Part shown: piece after piece, positions 29,408-40,662 of the stretch
Position numbering within the stretch: the stretch's first letter is position 1
How the letters are laid out: each line of letters opens with the position of its first letter
DNA from: Parvibaculum sedimenti
GTDB lineage: Bacteria; Pseudomonadota; Alphaproteobacteria; Parvibaculales; Parvibaculaceae
Direction: 5' to 3'
DNA length: 64,000 nucleotides
NCBI RefSeq assembly: GCF_009184905.1
Contig: NZ_WESC01000017.1
Coordinates: 30,140-94,139 of the forward strand
Made by a program: the position numbers and the translations under genes
The notes under the pieces: model-generated
What the model was told of the DNA's origin: nothing
Database searches by the model: none
What the model saw: only the letters and a program-made list of their open reading frames with translations

Positions 29408-30703
29408 TTATTCGGCAGCCTTCTTCTGCGCGCCCTTGCCGCCGATCATGCCGAAAAGATGACCGCCCACCTTGCGCATCTGGATCTGCTCGGAGCCTTC
29501 CGTGATGCGGTAGCGGCGATGGTGGCGGTAGATGTGCTCGAAAGGCATATGGCGCGAATAGCCCATGCCGCCGTGAACCTGCATGGCGAAGTCCGCCGCC
29601 TCGCAGACGAGACGGTTCGCGCGGTAATTGCACATCGAAACCTTGTCGGAGAGATATTTCGCGACGTCGGGCTTCGGCATCTGATCCATCTGCCAGGCAG
29701 TCTTGAGGATCAGGGTGCGGATCATTTCGGCTTCGGTGTGGAATTCGACCAGCGGGAACTGGATTGCCTGATTGACCGAGAGAGGCTTGCCGAAAGGCTT
29801 GCGCTGTCTGGCATATTTCACGCTCTCGTTGATGCAGAACTGCGCCGCGCCGACGGAGGACGCCGCCTGGCGAATGCGGTTCTCATGCACGAAATGCTGC
29901 GCAAGTTCGAGCCCGCGCTCAATATCGCCGAGGTAGTCGCCATCCGGCACCCAGACATTCTTGAATGCAACGCGCGGGTGGTCGGTCGGCATGTTGAAGG
30001 TCCAGAGATATTCCTCGATCTCCACACCCGGCGCATCCATCGGCACAATGAAGCAGGTGATGCCCAGCGCATCGCCATCCTTGCCGCTGGTACGCGCGAA
30101 CACAAAGTCATGCGTGGCGACATGAACGCCCGTGTTCCACATCTTGCGGCCATTGATGAGCCAGCCATCCTTGCCGTCACGCTTTTCCGGACGCGCAACC
30201 GTCTCCATCCATGTCGCATCCGATCCATGATCGGGTTCGGTCAGGCCGAAGGCAACGCGGATCGACCCATCGAGCGAGCCGGGAATGAACGTCTTCTTCT
30301 GCACTTCGGTGCCGAAATCGCGGAACATCAGCACTGTCGGGAAGTTGCCAACGATCGAGCTCTCATTCTGCAGATCGTTGTGAAGGCCGAGGCCTTTGGC
30401 CGCAAGATGTTCGCGGATCACAGCCATGCCGAGATTGGTGCCATCCTGGCCGCCATATTCCTTCGGCAGCGCATAGCGCAGATGGCCCGCCTTGTCGGCG
30501 AGTTTACGCATCCTGCCGAGCAGTTCCTCCCACTCATGGCGCGGAAGGCCCTGATTGTCCCAGTCGGTCCGGGCATGCTCGCGGCGGTGGTCGAAAAACC
30601 GCTCATTGTCGTCCCGCGCCTGAAGCGGTTTGATTTCCTTTTCGATGAAATCGTCGAGTACCGCGAGATAGTCGGTAATCTCCCTGGGGATCGTGAAATC
30701 CAT
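29408..30703 (-). CDS. Acyl-CoA dehydrogenase
   Basis: 431 residues. The FAD-binding signature region VAFGLTEPDHGSDATWMET and the C-terminal AADFAMQVHGGMGYSR are typical of the acyl-CoA dehydrogenase superfamily; so are the helical N-terminus (KALGLHND-like region) and central GKMWNTGVH-type strand. It should oxidise an acyl-CoA to the enoyl-CoA with electrons passing to ETF. It has no partner genes on its strand. Chain-length specificity cannot be read. A 306-bp divergent region separates it from the helicase gene. Confidence 0.92.
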   Translation of the reverse strand: MDFTIPREITDYLAVLDDFIEKEIKPLQARDDNERFFDHRREHARTDWDNQGLPRHEWEELLGRMRKLADKAGHLRYALPKEYGGQDGTNLGMAVIREHLAAKGLGLHNDLQNESSIVGNFPTVLMFRDFGTEVQKKTFIPGSLDGSIRVAFGLTEPDHGSDATWMETVARPEKRDGKDGWLINGRKMWNTGVHVATHDFVFARTSGKDGDALGITCFIVPMDAPGVEIEEYLWTFNMPTDHPRVAFKNVWVPDGDYLGDIERGLELAQHFVHENRIRQAASSVGAAQFCINESVKYARQRKPFGKPLSVNQAIQFPLVEFHTEAEMIRTLILKTAWQMDQMPKPDVAKYLSDKVSMCNYRANRLVCEAADFAMQVHGGMGYSRHMPFEHIYRHHRRYRITEGSEQIQMRKVGGHLFGMIGGKGAQKKAAE

Positions 30704-31009
30704 GCTTGGTCCTCCCGTTATTGGTTCTTTTCTGGAATAGGAATGGCCCCACTATAGACTGCGGCTTTGCGGACGAAAGTCCGCCGACACTTGCCCCTAC
30801 GTTAACGCTTCGTCCGCTTAACCTCTTGTCCGACCACAAGATTTAGCCGTGAACGAAGCCGGAAAACGAAGCGGTCATCGATTCGGACATGCTTCGTTCG
30901 CGCAATATTCCGGAACATCGGGTAATAAGTCTTAACGCCCCTGCCTGACGCGGAAGGCTTGCGCGAGGAGGCCCTTGCGTCGATTGTTCCGGCGGAGCAT
31001 GTAGCTGAA
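30704..31009. promoter_or_regulatory. Divergent promoter region with repeated AACGAAGC
   Basis: 306 bp without a gene between acyl-CoA dehydrogenase and the helicase. AACGAAGC occurs at 30852-30859 and 30865-30872 and inverted at 30891-30898; a related GCTTCGT at 30807 lies inside GTTAACGCTTCG...CTTAAC. The spacing and orientation suggest a regulator-binding region, but no known operator was recognised. Confidence 0.35.
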
Positions 31010-34168
<3,159 letters not shown>

Positions 34169-34177
34169 TCTGCGGCG

Positions 34178-34579
34178 ATGTCGGATGAGGGCGAGCTCGC
34201 AAGCGGCGGTCAACGCATCGACCGCTGGCTCTGGTATACCCGGCTGCTGAAAAGCCGCACCCTCGCCGCCGCGCTCGTCACCGCGGGTAAGCTGCGACTT
34301 AATGGCGACCGCATCGCCAAGGCGAGCCGCATGGTGCGGCCGAATGACGTGCTGACTTTTCCGCTGGGACCCCATATCCGCGTGGTCAAGGTGCTGAAGC
34401 CCGGAACGCGGCGCGGGCCCGCGCCCGAAGCGCAGACGCTTTACGAGGATATGGATCCACCGCGGCCCCGTGACGCATCCGACGCGCCGAAGACCGGTCC
34501 GGTGCGCGAAGCAGGCAGTGGACGCCCGACCAAGAGGGAACGCCGTCAGACCGATGCTCTGCTAGGCGACGATAAGTGA
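34178..34579 (+). CDS. S4-domain RNA-binding protein (Hsp15-like)
   Basis: 133 residues. The S4 fold is visible as QRIDRWLWYTRLLKSRTLAA, then AGKLRLNGDRIAKASRMVRPND, resembling the ribosome-associated heat-shock protein Hsp15. A Pro/Arg-rich charged tail follows. Such proteins bind structured RNA such as stalled 50S subunits. It is tightly placed between the helicase (9-base gap) and the TerB gene (6-base gap), so one transcript is likely. Confidence 0.9.
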   Translation: MSDEGELASGGQRIDRWLWYTRLLKSRTLAAALVTAGKLRLNGDRIAKASRMVRPNDVLTFPLGPHIRVVKVLKPGTRRGPAPEAQTLYEDMDPPRPRDASDAPKTGPVREAGSGRPTKRERRQTDALLGDDK

Positions 34580-34585
34580 CTATTC

Positions 34586-35047
34586 ATGCTTGATCGCATC
34601 AAGGCTTTTCTGACCGGCGCGGAACCCCATCAGGGCCGACGCTTTCACAATCTCGAAGTCGCGGTTGCCGCCCTTCTCGTTCGCGCCGCAACGACGGATG
34701 CCGATTTTGCCGGTGCCGAACGCGATGCCATTCGGCGCATTATCGCCGAGAGCTTCCAGCTCTCGCCCTGGGACGTCGACCGGCTCATTGCGGAGGCGGA
34801 AGCGGAAGAAGCAAAGACAATGGACCTCTTCCGCTGGACACAGGCCATCAAGCGCGATTATGACGAACAGGAACGCATCGCGCTGATCGAGAAGATGTGG
34901 GAGGTCGTCTATGCGGATGGCGTCCTCGACGACTTTGAAGCCAACCTGTTGCGGCGCGTCGCGGGGCTGATATACGTTCCCGATCGCGAATCCGGGCAAG
35001 CACGCCAGCGTGTGATGACCCGGCTCGGGATCGAGCCCCGGCGCTAA
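34586..35047 (+). CDS. TerB-like protein
   Basis: 153 residues, all helical. The pattern EVAVAALLVRAATTDADFAGAERDAIRRII followed by EKMWEVVYADGVLDDFEANLLRRVAGLI is that of the TerB/COG4103 family, with Asp/Glu pairs that can bind metal. The family is named after tellurite resistance but mostly uncharacterised. It lies between the S4 and ferredoxin genes in the helicase operon, so it may be a housekeeping member. Confidence 0.88.
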   Translation: MLDRIKAFLTGAEPHQGRRFHNLEVAVAALLVRAATTDADFAGAERDAIRRIIAESFQLSPWDVDRLIAEAEAEEAKTMDLFRWTQAIKRDYDEQERIALIEKMWEVVYADGVLDDFEANLLRRVAGLIYVPDRESGQARQRVMTRLGIEPRR

Positions 35048-35109
35048 GCCGGACCCGAGACAACTGAAGCGCATACGTCGCGGAACGGCGCGGCGTCATG
35101 GAGAATGTG

Positions 35110-35448
35110 ATGACCTATGTTGTGACCGATGCCTGCATCCGCTGCAAATACATGGATTGCGTGGAGGTTTGCCCCGTCGACTGCTTCTACGAGGGCAGCA
35201 ACATGCTCGTCATCCATCCCGACGAGTGCATCGACTGCGGCGTCTGCGAGCCGGAATGCCCTGCCGAGGCGATCAAGCCGGACACCGAGCCGGGCCTTGA
35301 ACAGTGGCTGGACGTGAACGCCGAATATGCCGCCAAGTGGCCGAACATCACCGTGAAGCGCGAAGCCCCGAAAGATGCCGACGACTGGCAGGGCGTCGAA
35401 GGCAAATTCGAGAAGTTCTTCAGCGCGGAGCCCGGCGAGGGCGACTGA
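35110..35448 (+). CDS. fdxA: 7Fe-type ferredoxin FdxA
   Basis: 112 residues from ATG 35110, placed by GGAG 6 bases upstream; an ATG four codons earlier is less likely. Cysteine patterns [17 protein letters not shown] and [12 protein letters not shown] are those of ferredoxins with one 3Fe-4S and one 4Fe-4S cluster. The C-terminal acidic stretch fits FdxA. It is a cytoplasmic electron carrier. It is the fourth gene of the helicase/S4/TerB group, upstream of carD. Confidence 0.96.
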   Translation: MTYVVTDACIRCKYMDCVEVCPVDCFYEGSNMLVIHPDECIDCGVCEPECPAEAIKPDTEPGLEQWLDVNAEYAAKWPNITVKREAPKDADDWQGVEGKFEKFFSAEPGEGD

Positions 35449-35936
35449 TCCCGCATCGAAAATGCCGGACGCTTCACGCGCTCCGGCCCGGGATCTACAG
35501 CTTTGGGTTGTAAAGGGGGTGGCCTGATGGTCCTAACCTATCCCCCTGTTTATGCATGGCTTTTGTGACGTTCGCCTTCCCTTGAGGGGAGTTTTATGAT
35601 ATTTTGTCTCATGAAAATGAAATTTCGCGAGACAGAGCGCGAACCAACGAGCCCATCCGCAAACCGACGTTCTGACCAGTAATCTGGCTGACCAGTGCTC
35701 CGGGTCGACACCCTGATCGTTTCGAGATCAGAATGACCTACTGACTGCGGCGGATTGTTTTCCGTCCCCTGCATCGGTGCTTTATGCAAGTGGGTCGCAG
35801 GACGGTCAGGTTCCCTGTGGCGTCAGAGACGGCGCGGGGAACGCGAGGGCGGTTTTCTCGAAGGTCTATTTCTGTGTCGTGAACGGGACCACACCGGCCG
35901 GAATACCCGGACGGCTCGTTGGGTTAGGAAAAACCT
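35449..35936. other. 488-bp gene-free region upstream of carD
   Basis: No convincing gene. The region is noticeably less GC-rich than its surroundings (for example 35561-35640) and contains short features only: TTGTGA at 35563 and TATGAT at 35595 (too far apart for a clear promoter), and direct GACCAGT repeats near 35675-35700. It should hold the carD promoter and a long leader. An untranslated regulatory RNA cannot be excluded. Confidence 0.4.
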
Positions 35937-37019
35937 ATGACGACCAAAGCGAAGACGACTCCCAAGTCGACAGCAGCGAAGGCCAAGTCTCCCGCCGCCA
36001 AGGCAAAAACTGCCAAGGCCGCCCCTTCCAAAGCCACGCCCACCAAATCCACGGCCAAGCCCGCCAGCGCTGCGGCGAAACCTGCCAAGGCAGCTGCAAA
36101 GCCCGCCGCGAAGCCGGCTGCCAAGGTCGCTGCGAAGCCCGCCGCCAAAGCGGCGAAGCCGGCAGCCAAGGTAGCGCCTGCCAAGCCTGCCGGGAGCAAG
36201 GCCACGCCGAAGCCCGCCGAAAAGAAGCCCGCCCCCGCCGCAAAGCTGACTGCCGCCGCGCCCGCCGCCAAGGCGAAGCCCGCGGCGCAGAAGCCTGCCG
36301 CCCCCAAGGCGGAGGCGGCGAAGCCTCAGAAGGTGGAAACGCCCGCACCCGCCGCCAAGGCTGCACCCAAGTCGCCCGAGAATGCGGCGGAGAAATCTGC
36401 GGAAAAAACCGCCGAGAAGACTGAACCCCGTAAGGAAGAGAAAAAGCCAGTGACCAAGCCTGCGTTCAAGGCGAAAGAATTCGTTGTTTATCCCGCGCAT
36501 GGCGTCGGTCAGATCCTCGACATCGAGGAGCAGGAAGTCGCAGGGCACAGGCTTGAGCTCTTCGTCATCAACTTCGACAAGGAGAAGATGACCCTGCGCG
36601 TTCCGACCAACAAGGCGCAAGCAGTCGGCATGCGGAAGCTCTCCGACGCTGCTGTCGTCGACAACGCCATCGAGACGCTGCGTGGCCGCGCCCGCATCAA
36701 ACGCACCATGTGGAGCCGCCGCGCCCAGGAATACGAAGCCAAGATCAATTCCGGCGACCTGATCTCGATTGCTGAGGTCGTGCGCGATCTCTATCGCTCC
36801 GAGCGTCAGCCCGAGCAGTCCTATTCGGAGCGTCAGCTCTATGAGGCGGCACTCGACCGCATGGCGCGCGAAGTAGCTGTCGTCGAACGGATCGGCGAAG
36901 ATGCAGCGATCCAGCGCGTCGAGGCGGCGCTGCAGGGCGGCTCCGGCCGTGGCGAAAAGGCCGCAAAGGCCGCCGCCGAGACTGAAACCGAAGGCGATGA
37001 TGAGAACGAAGCCGCCTGA
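35937..37019 (+). CDS. carD: CarD-family regulator with histone-H1-like N-terminal tail
   Basis: 360 residues. The CarD/CdnL RNA-polymerase-interacting domain starts about residue 177 (FKAKEFVVYPAHGVGQILDIE) and runs to about 340, with MWSRRAQEYEAKINSG and YSERQLYEAALDRM characteristic of the family. The first 171 residues are almost only Ala, Lys and Pro with AAKPAAK-type repeats, like histone H1 tails, and would bind DNA non-specifically. AGGAAAAACCT precedes ATG 35937. An in-frame GTG at 36450 has AAGGAAGAG upstream and would give a normal 189-residue CarD, so two forms are possible. CarD proteins stabilise open complexes at rRNA and other promoters. Confidence 0.93.
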   Translation: MTTKAKTTPKSTAAKAKSPAAKAKTAKAAPSKATPTKSTAKPASAAAKPAKAAAKPAAKPAAKVAAKPAAKAAKPAAKVAPAKPAGSKATPKPAEKKPAPAAKLTAAAPAAKAKPAAQKPAAPKAEAAKPQKVETPAPAAKAAPKSPENAAEKSAEKTAEKTEPRKEEKKPVTKPAFKAKEFVVYPAHGVGQILDIEEQEVAGHRLELFVINFDKEKMTLRVPTNKAQAVGMRKLSDAAVVDNAIETLRGRARIKRTMWSRRAQEYEAKINSGDLISIAEVVRDLYRSERQPEQSYSERQLYEAALDRMAREVAVVERIGEDAAIQRVEAALQGGSGRGEKAAKAAAETETEGDDENEAA

Positions 37020-37043
37020 AACGCGCTTCGACATTGAGATACG

Positions 37044-37070
37044 AAAAGCCCGGTGAAAGCCGGGCTTTTT
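37044..37070. terminator. Bidirectional terminator between carD and M48 gene
   Basis: AAAAGCCCGG pairs with CCGGGCTTTT around a GAAA-type loop (37044-37070), with T-runs on both strands. It lies between convergent stops and so serves both genes. Confidence 0.88.
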
Positions 37071-37085
37071 TCTTGAGGCGGCCAA

Positions 37086-38537
37086 TTACTCGCTGACGAT
37101 CTTGACTTTCATGCCCTCCTTCGGCTGCTCGCCGGCGCGAAGGCCGTTCAGGGCGCGGAACCGTTTGGTTCTGAAATTCGCAAACTCCATCCGTGTGCCG
37201 AGCGTCTCCGCCGTCTTGCCGTGGGCGACGGTGACAATGCGCAGGCGCAGCGGCTTCGCAGCGCGCGCCTCGGCTTCGGACAGGCGATGGAAGCTCTGCA
37301 CCAGTTCGCGCAGCTTGCCATCCTGCCGCGTCCCGGCCGCGGGCGGCACCCCCATCAGGAAGCGATAGGCTGTGTCGGGCGTCCCTTCGACCGCGACGAG
37401 GCGCACATTGTATTTGCCGGACTGCGTCGTCGCCTCCGCCGCACCCATGCCGTTGAGCGTGAAACGGTCGATCTTCGAGAGGTCGGTGCCGGCGGCCCAG
37501 ACGGAACCAAGATAGGCCCCGATCTCGACGGCGGGATCCTTCTTCGCCATATCGAACTTCACAATCGCCTCATCAGGGCCCTGCATGATCACGGCCTTCA
37601 TCGCGTTGGTGATGGTGTAGTTCGGTGGCGCCGTGAACATGATGCGCAGCCCCGGATGCATGAAGCGCCGACCGCGCACCATTCCCTGCTCCGGCGCATC
37701 GCCATAGATCAGCCCATCCACAGCACGAAAGAGCGCGTCGCGATTGCGCTCGCCGGTTCCCGGCGCCACACCGGACTCATCGGCATGATCGCGCGCCGCC
37801 TTCACACGGTCGGGCGTCGCCGGATGGCTCGCCAACCAGTCCCCCGCGGAGGTGTCGCGCTTGCGGTTCTTGATGCGGTCGCTGAGCGCCTGGTCGCCCG
37901 CCATGGCCTCAAGAAAGTCAGCTTCCGCTTGCGGGTCGTAACCGGCTTGCGCGAGATAGCGCACACCCAGCGCGTCGGCCTCATATTCCTGATCGCGCGA
38001 ATAGCCGGCGAGAAGCCCCTGGCCGCCCACCCCCGCGACCTGACTGACCGCCGATGAACCGACAACCGCGCCGAGCACGGCCCCCACTACGGAGGCGCCC
38101 AGCGCAGCTGTCTGGCGCTGTGCGCCGTGCCGCGCAATCACATGGCCGATCTCATGGCCGATGACGCCCGCCAGTTCCGCCTCGTCATCGACCAGCGCGA
38201 GAAGGCCGCGTGTCACATAGACATAGCCGCCCGGTAACGCGAAGGCGTTGACGATGGGACTGTTGAGAATGGTGACGCGATAGGTGATGCCATTTCCGCC
38301 TGCGCCCTTTGCAATCCGCGCCGTGACCTCGGCCACATAGGCGCCGAGGCGCGGGTCGTCATAAACGCCGCCATAGGCCTCGACGATTTTCGGGTGCGCC
38401 TCCGCGCCCTCACGCGCTTCATCTTCGGCGGACATGAGGGGCGCGAGCTGCACATTGCCGGTAGCGGGGTTCGTCGTACAGGCTGCGAGGCCCATCAGCA
38501 GTGCTGCCGGCATCAACAATGGCAGCAGACCGCGCAT
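37086..38537 (-). CDS. M48-family zinc metalloprotease lipoprotein
   Basis: 483 residues from ATG 38537, 4 bases after the nuclease stop; an ATG at 38594 is also in frame. The signal peptide ends in lipobox LMGLAAC (Cys20), so it is likely an outer-membrane or periplasmic lipoprotein. The protease motif HEIGHVIARH carries the HExxH zinc ligands, with AYGGVYDDP and YSRDQEYEADALG (third ligand) fitting BepA/YfgC-like M48 proteases. A C-terminal domain of about 200 residues follows. It probably acts in envelope protein quality control. It is the last gene of a three-gene operon with the nuclease and LuxR-type regulator. Confidence 0.9.
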   Translation of the reverse strand: MRGLLPLLMPAALLMGLAACTTNPATGNVQLAPLMSAEDEAREGAEAHPKIVEAYGGVYDDPRLGAYVAEVTARIAKGAGGNGITYRVTILNSPIVNAFALPGGYVYVTRGLLALVDDEAELAGVIGHEIGHVIARHGAQRQTAALGASVVGAVLGAVVGSSAVSQVAGVGGQGLLAGYSRDQEYEADALGVRYLAQAGYDPQAEADFLEAMAGDQALSDRIKNRKRDTSAGDWLASHPATPDRVKAARDHADESGVAPGTGERNRDALFRAVDGLIYGDAPEQGMVRGRRFMHPGLRIMFTAPPNYTITNAMKAVIMQGPDEAIVKFDMAKKDPAVEIGAYLGSVWAAGTDLSKIDRFTLNGMGAAEATTQSGKYNVRLVAVEGTPDTAYRFLMGVPPAAGTRQDGKLRELVQSFHRLSEAEARAAKPLRLRIVTVAHGKTAETLGTRMEFANFRTKRFRALNGLRAGEQPKEGMKVKIVSE

Positions 38538-38541
38538 CGCC

Positions 38542-39387
38542 TCAATCGCTCGACCGGCGCGTTCGTCCGCCACTATTCGCCGCTTCCTTGCCATGCTCCG
38601 GAAACTCGATCTGCTCAGGATGCGTCACCGTGATCTCGGGCCCGTTGAAACTCTCCAGGAAGCCGCGCACACGTGTTACGCGGCCTACAAGCGTTGTCGG
38701 ATGACCGAGAATCGAAGGCCAGACGCCAGCCTTGAAAAGCTTAGCTGCGGCGGGCGCGACTGTCACCGTGAAGTCCCGACGACGATCCGCGCCGAAATTC
38801 ACATAGAGCCGTCCACGAACGGATGCCGCGTCCGCGACGACGCCTTCGACGATCACGAAGCGCCCTTCGGCACGATGCAGGCCCGCCAGATCTCCCGCAT
38901 CGACGACAGCAAAGAAAGGATCGCTCCAAAGCCCGCGACGTGCGGCGCGGGCTTCCGCCTCGAGCACAAGAAGCTCCCCGATGCATGTGCGATTGTCCGG
39001 TGTGCTCATGACGCGGGCGAGACCCGCGGCGACCAGCCGGGCTTGCGCCGTTTGCCCATCGCCGAGCAGCGGAAAGACCTGGAGCCGGCCGTAACGATCC
39101 TCGCGCGTCTTGTCATAAGCGATGCGCGCGCCGTCGCGCAGAAGATCGGCAAGAAGTCCTTGGGCTTCTTGCGCATATTGTCCGCGCCCCTCGCCGGGCG
39201 GTGGCACCTCGACGCCAGCGAGCACCGCCTCGCGCCCATCGGCGAGAATGAGGCTTTGGCCATCGACAATCTCGCGCGGGAGCAGCGCTTCGCCGGGCCT
39301 GAGATTGCAAGCCTCGCCCGCGCCCGCAAATGCGCAGGCGAAACTCGCCGCGAGAAACGTGAGTAGCCTGATGTGGCTGAGCCTCAT
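38542..39387 (-). CDS. Thermonuclease-family exported protein
   Basis: 281 residues. A signal peptide (LLTFLAASFACAFAGAGEA) precedes an SNase-like OB-fold domain (VDGQSLILADGREAVLAGVEVPPPG, then YDKTREDRYGRLQVFPLL). The Arg/Glu catalytic set of staphylococcal nuclease is only partly visible (KTREDRYGR). A second domain of about 100 residues resembles another OB fold. It is an exported nuclease or nucleic-acid-binding protein. The start overlaps the regulator's stop by four bases, and the M48 gene begins 4 bases after its own stop. Confidence 0.8.
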   Translation of the reverse strand: MRLSHIRLLTFLAASFACAFAGAGEACNLRPGEALLPREIVDGQSLILADGREAVLAGVEVPPPGEGRGQYAQEAQGLLADLLRDGARIAYDKTREDRYGRLQVFPLLGDGQTAQARLVAAGLARVMSTPDNRTCIGELLVLEAEARAARRGLWSDPFFAVVDAGDLAGLHRAEGRFVIVEGVVADAASVRGRLYVNFGADRRRDFTVTVAPAAAKLFKAGVWPSILGHPTTLVGRVTRVRGFLESFNGPEITVTHPEQIEFPEHGKEAANSGGRTRRSSD

Positions 39388-40031
39388 TCGCCGGGAACGG
39401 GCGCCTTGACACGCTGCGCGATGAGCGCCGCCTCCGTCCGGTTGCGCACACCGAGCGTCTGCAGGACCGCATTGACGTGCAGCTTCACGGTGGCGACGGA
39501 AATGCCGAGCACCTGTGCGATCTCCTGATTGGAACGACCCTTGGCCATTTCGTCCAGAACCTCACGCTGACGCGGCGTGAGCTTGTCGAAATTGCCGCCG
39601 TGAAAAGCCTCTGGCGCTTCGGCAAAACCTTCCGGCCTGGAACTCAACACGCTGTCGGGCACATAGCGCCCGCCCATCTCGATGAGCCTCAAGGCGCTCA
39701 ATACAAGATTGGTCGGCAGACTCTTCGGGATGAAACCTTTGACGCCGAATTCCATGACTTCGCGCACGAAGTTCGGCGTATCGCGATCGCTGAAGACGAC
39801 GAGCCTGGCAAGCGGCAGGCGCGCGAACTTCTCAAGCGTGGCCATAGCTTCCGCAGATGCCGAGCCCGCATTCAGTTCGACCAGAACAAGGTCGTAGCCG
39901 CTCGCATCCGCTTCGGCGAGCGCCTGCGACCCGGTCGACACGGTGACGTCCGGCTGCGCCTCGAGACGGCCGGCAATGGCGCCAAGCCCTTCGCAATAGA
40001 CGGGCTGCGTTCCGAGAATCAGAACCTTCAT
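39384..40031 (-). CDS. LuxR/NarL-type regulator with degenerate receiver
   Basis: 215 residues from ATG 40031 (GAGGGGGAG upstream). A receiver-like N-terminal domain and a C-terminal LuxR helix-turn-helix (LTPRQREVLDEMAKGRSNQE; VATVKLHVNAV) are clear. The receiver lacks the usual acidic pocket: the N-terminal DD pair is replaced by GT (MKVLILGTQPVY), and the phosphorylated Asp is Glu52 (LVLVELNAG), although FSDRD and the Lys of KGFIPKSL remain. It probably works without phosphorylation, or by a Glu that mimics it. It heads the operon with the nuclease and M48 protease. No kinase gene is nearby. Confidence 0.88.
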   Translation of the reverse strand: MKVLILGTQPVYCEGLGAIAGRLEAQPDVTVSTGSQALAEADASGYDLVLVELNAGSASAEAMATLEKFARLPLARLVVFSDRDTPNFVREVMEFGVKGFIPKSLPTNLVLSALRLIEMGGRYVPDSVLSSRPEGFAEAPEAFHGGNFDKLTPRQREVLDEMAKGRSNQEIAQVLGISVATVKLHVNAVLQTLGVRNRTEAALIAQRVKAPVPGE

Positions 40032-40482
40032 CACATACGCTCCCCCTCTGCATGCCGATCTCCGCGCGGCGGCGCAGAGCCCAATTCGATCGGCTCAACC
40101 AAAGCGTGTGAAACATGGAACACACAACTGGCGACAACCTTTAGGCGTATACACTGTTGGTTTTGACCCAGTTTCGGTTTGGGGTAAAGAGCTGATGGCT
40201 GAAAATCTGATCGCATGGAGAAGACCCTTCGATGAGGGCCCTAGCGCATCGGTCTACATGAACCGGCTGGGATGCCTCACCTGCATAGGTCATACGCAAT
40301 AAGAAGGCCGTAAAATCTGTGCCGATTCGTAACAAAACGGCCCGCGGCCGCACCATGGCGAAACGTCAGCCCGAACGGGCGTCATTCGTTTCGCATCAAA
40401 GGGAGAGCCTGTTGCGGCGCGCAAAAGCCTGACGTAGGGTGCCGCCTCGCTGCCGCTTCGGCAGCCGCAAGACCCCTTCCGG
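40032..40482. other. 451-bp region before tRNA-Arg
   Basis: No firm gene. A 35-codon frame at 40195 (start MAENLIAWRRPFDEG, AAAGAG upstream) is possible but unsupported. There is a 7-bp hairpin, GCTGCCG (40449-40455) with CGGCAGC (40459-40465). The segment to about 40350 is less GC-rich than average. The promoter of the leftward LuxR-type regulator must lie near 40040-40150, where a GTATACA occurs at about 40147. Confidence 0.4.
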
Positions 40483-40559
40483 GGCCCCGTAGCTCAGCTG
40501 GATAGAGCACCAGATTCCTAATCTGGGGGTCACAGGTTCGAATCCTGTCGGGGTCACCA
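40483..40559 (+). tRNA. tRNA-Arg (anticodon CCT)
   Basis: 77 bases with a complete cloverleaf: acceptor GGCCCCG with CGGGGTC, a D-arm starting GCTC, anticodon stem CCAGA/TCTGG around TTCCTAA (anticodon CCT), T-arm ACAGG TTCGAAT CCTGT, and an encoded ACCA end. It reads AGG codons. The decarboxylase/sugar-transferase genes lie directly downstream, and tRNA 3' ends are common integration sites, but I found no second copy of its 3' end. Confidence 0.97.
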
Positions 40560-40662
40560 GCCAGCCCAGCGCCGCAAACAGATAGCGGATTTCCCTAGGT
40601 CGTCTCGACCGGGAAGGTGAATGTAGACTTGCGCCACCGGCAACCAGATCAGTGGACGCATC

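Noticed and set aside
35823..37085. 420-codon Gly/Leu/Arg-rich frame antisense to carD
   Set aside because: It reflects the repetitive Ala/Lys/Pro codons of the CarD tail; no start signal or family match.
40195..40302. 35-codon frame upstream of tRNA-Arg
   Set aside because: A weak AAAGAG upstream and no recognisable sequence; a longer GTG-started version at 40108 is equally unsupported. Kept only as a note in the intergenic entry.
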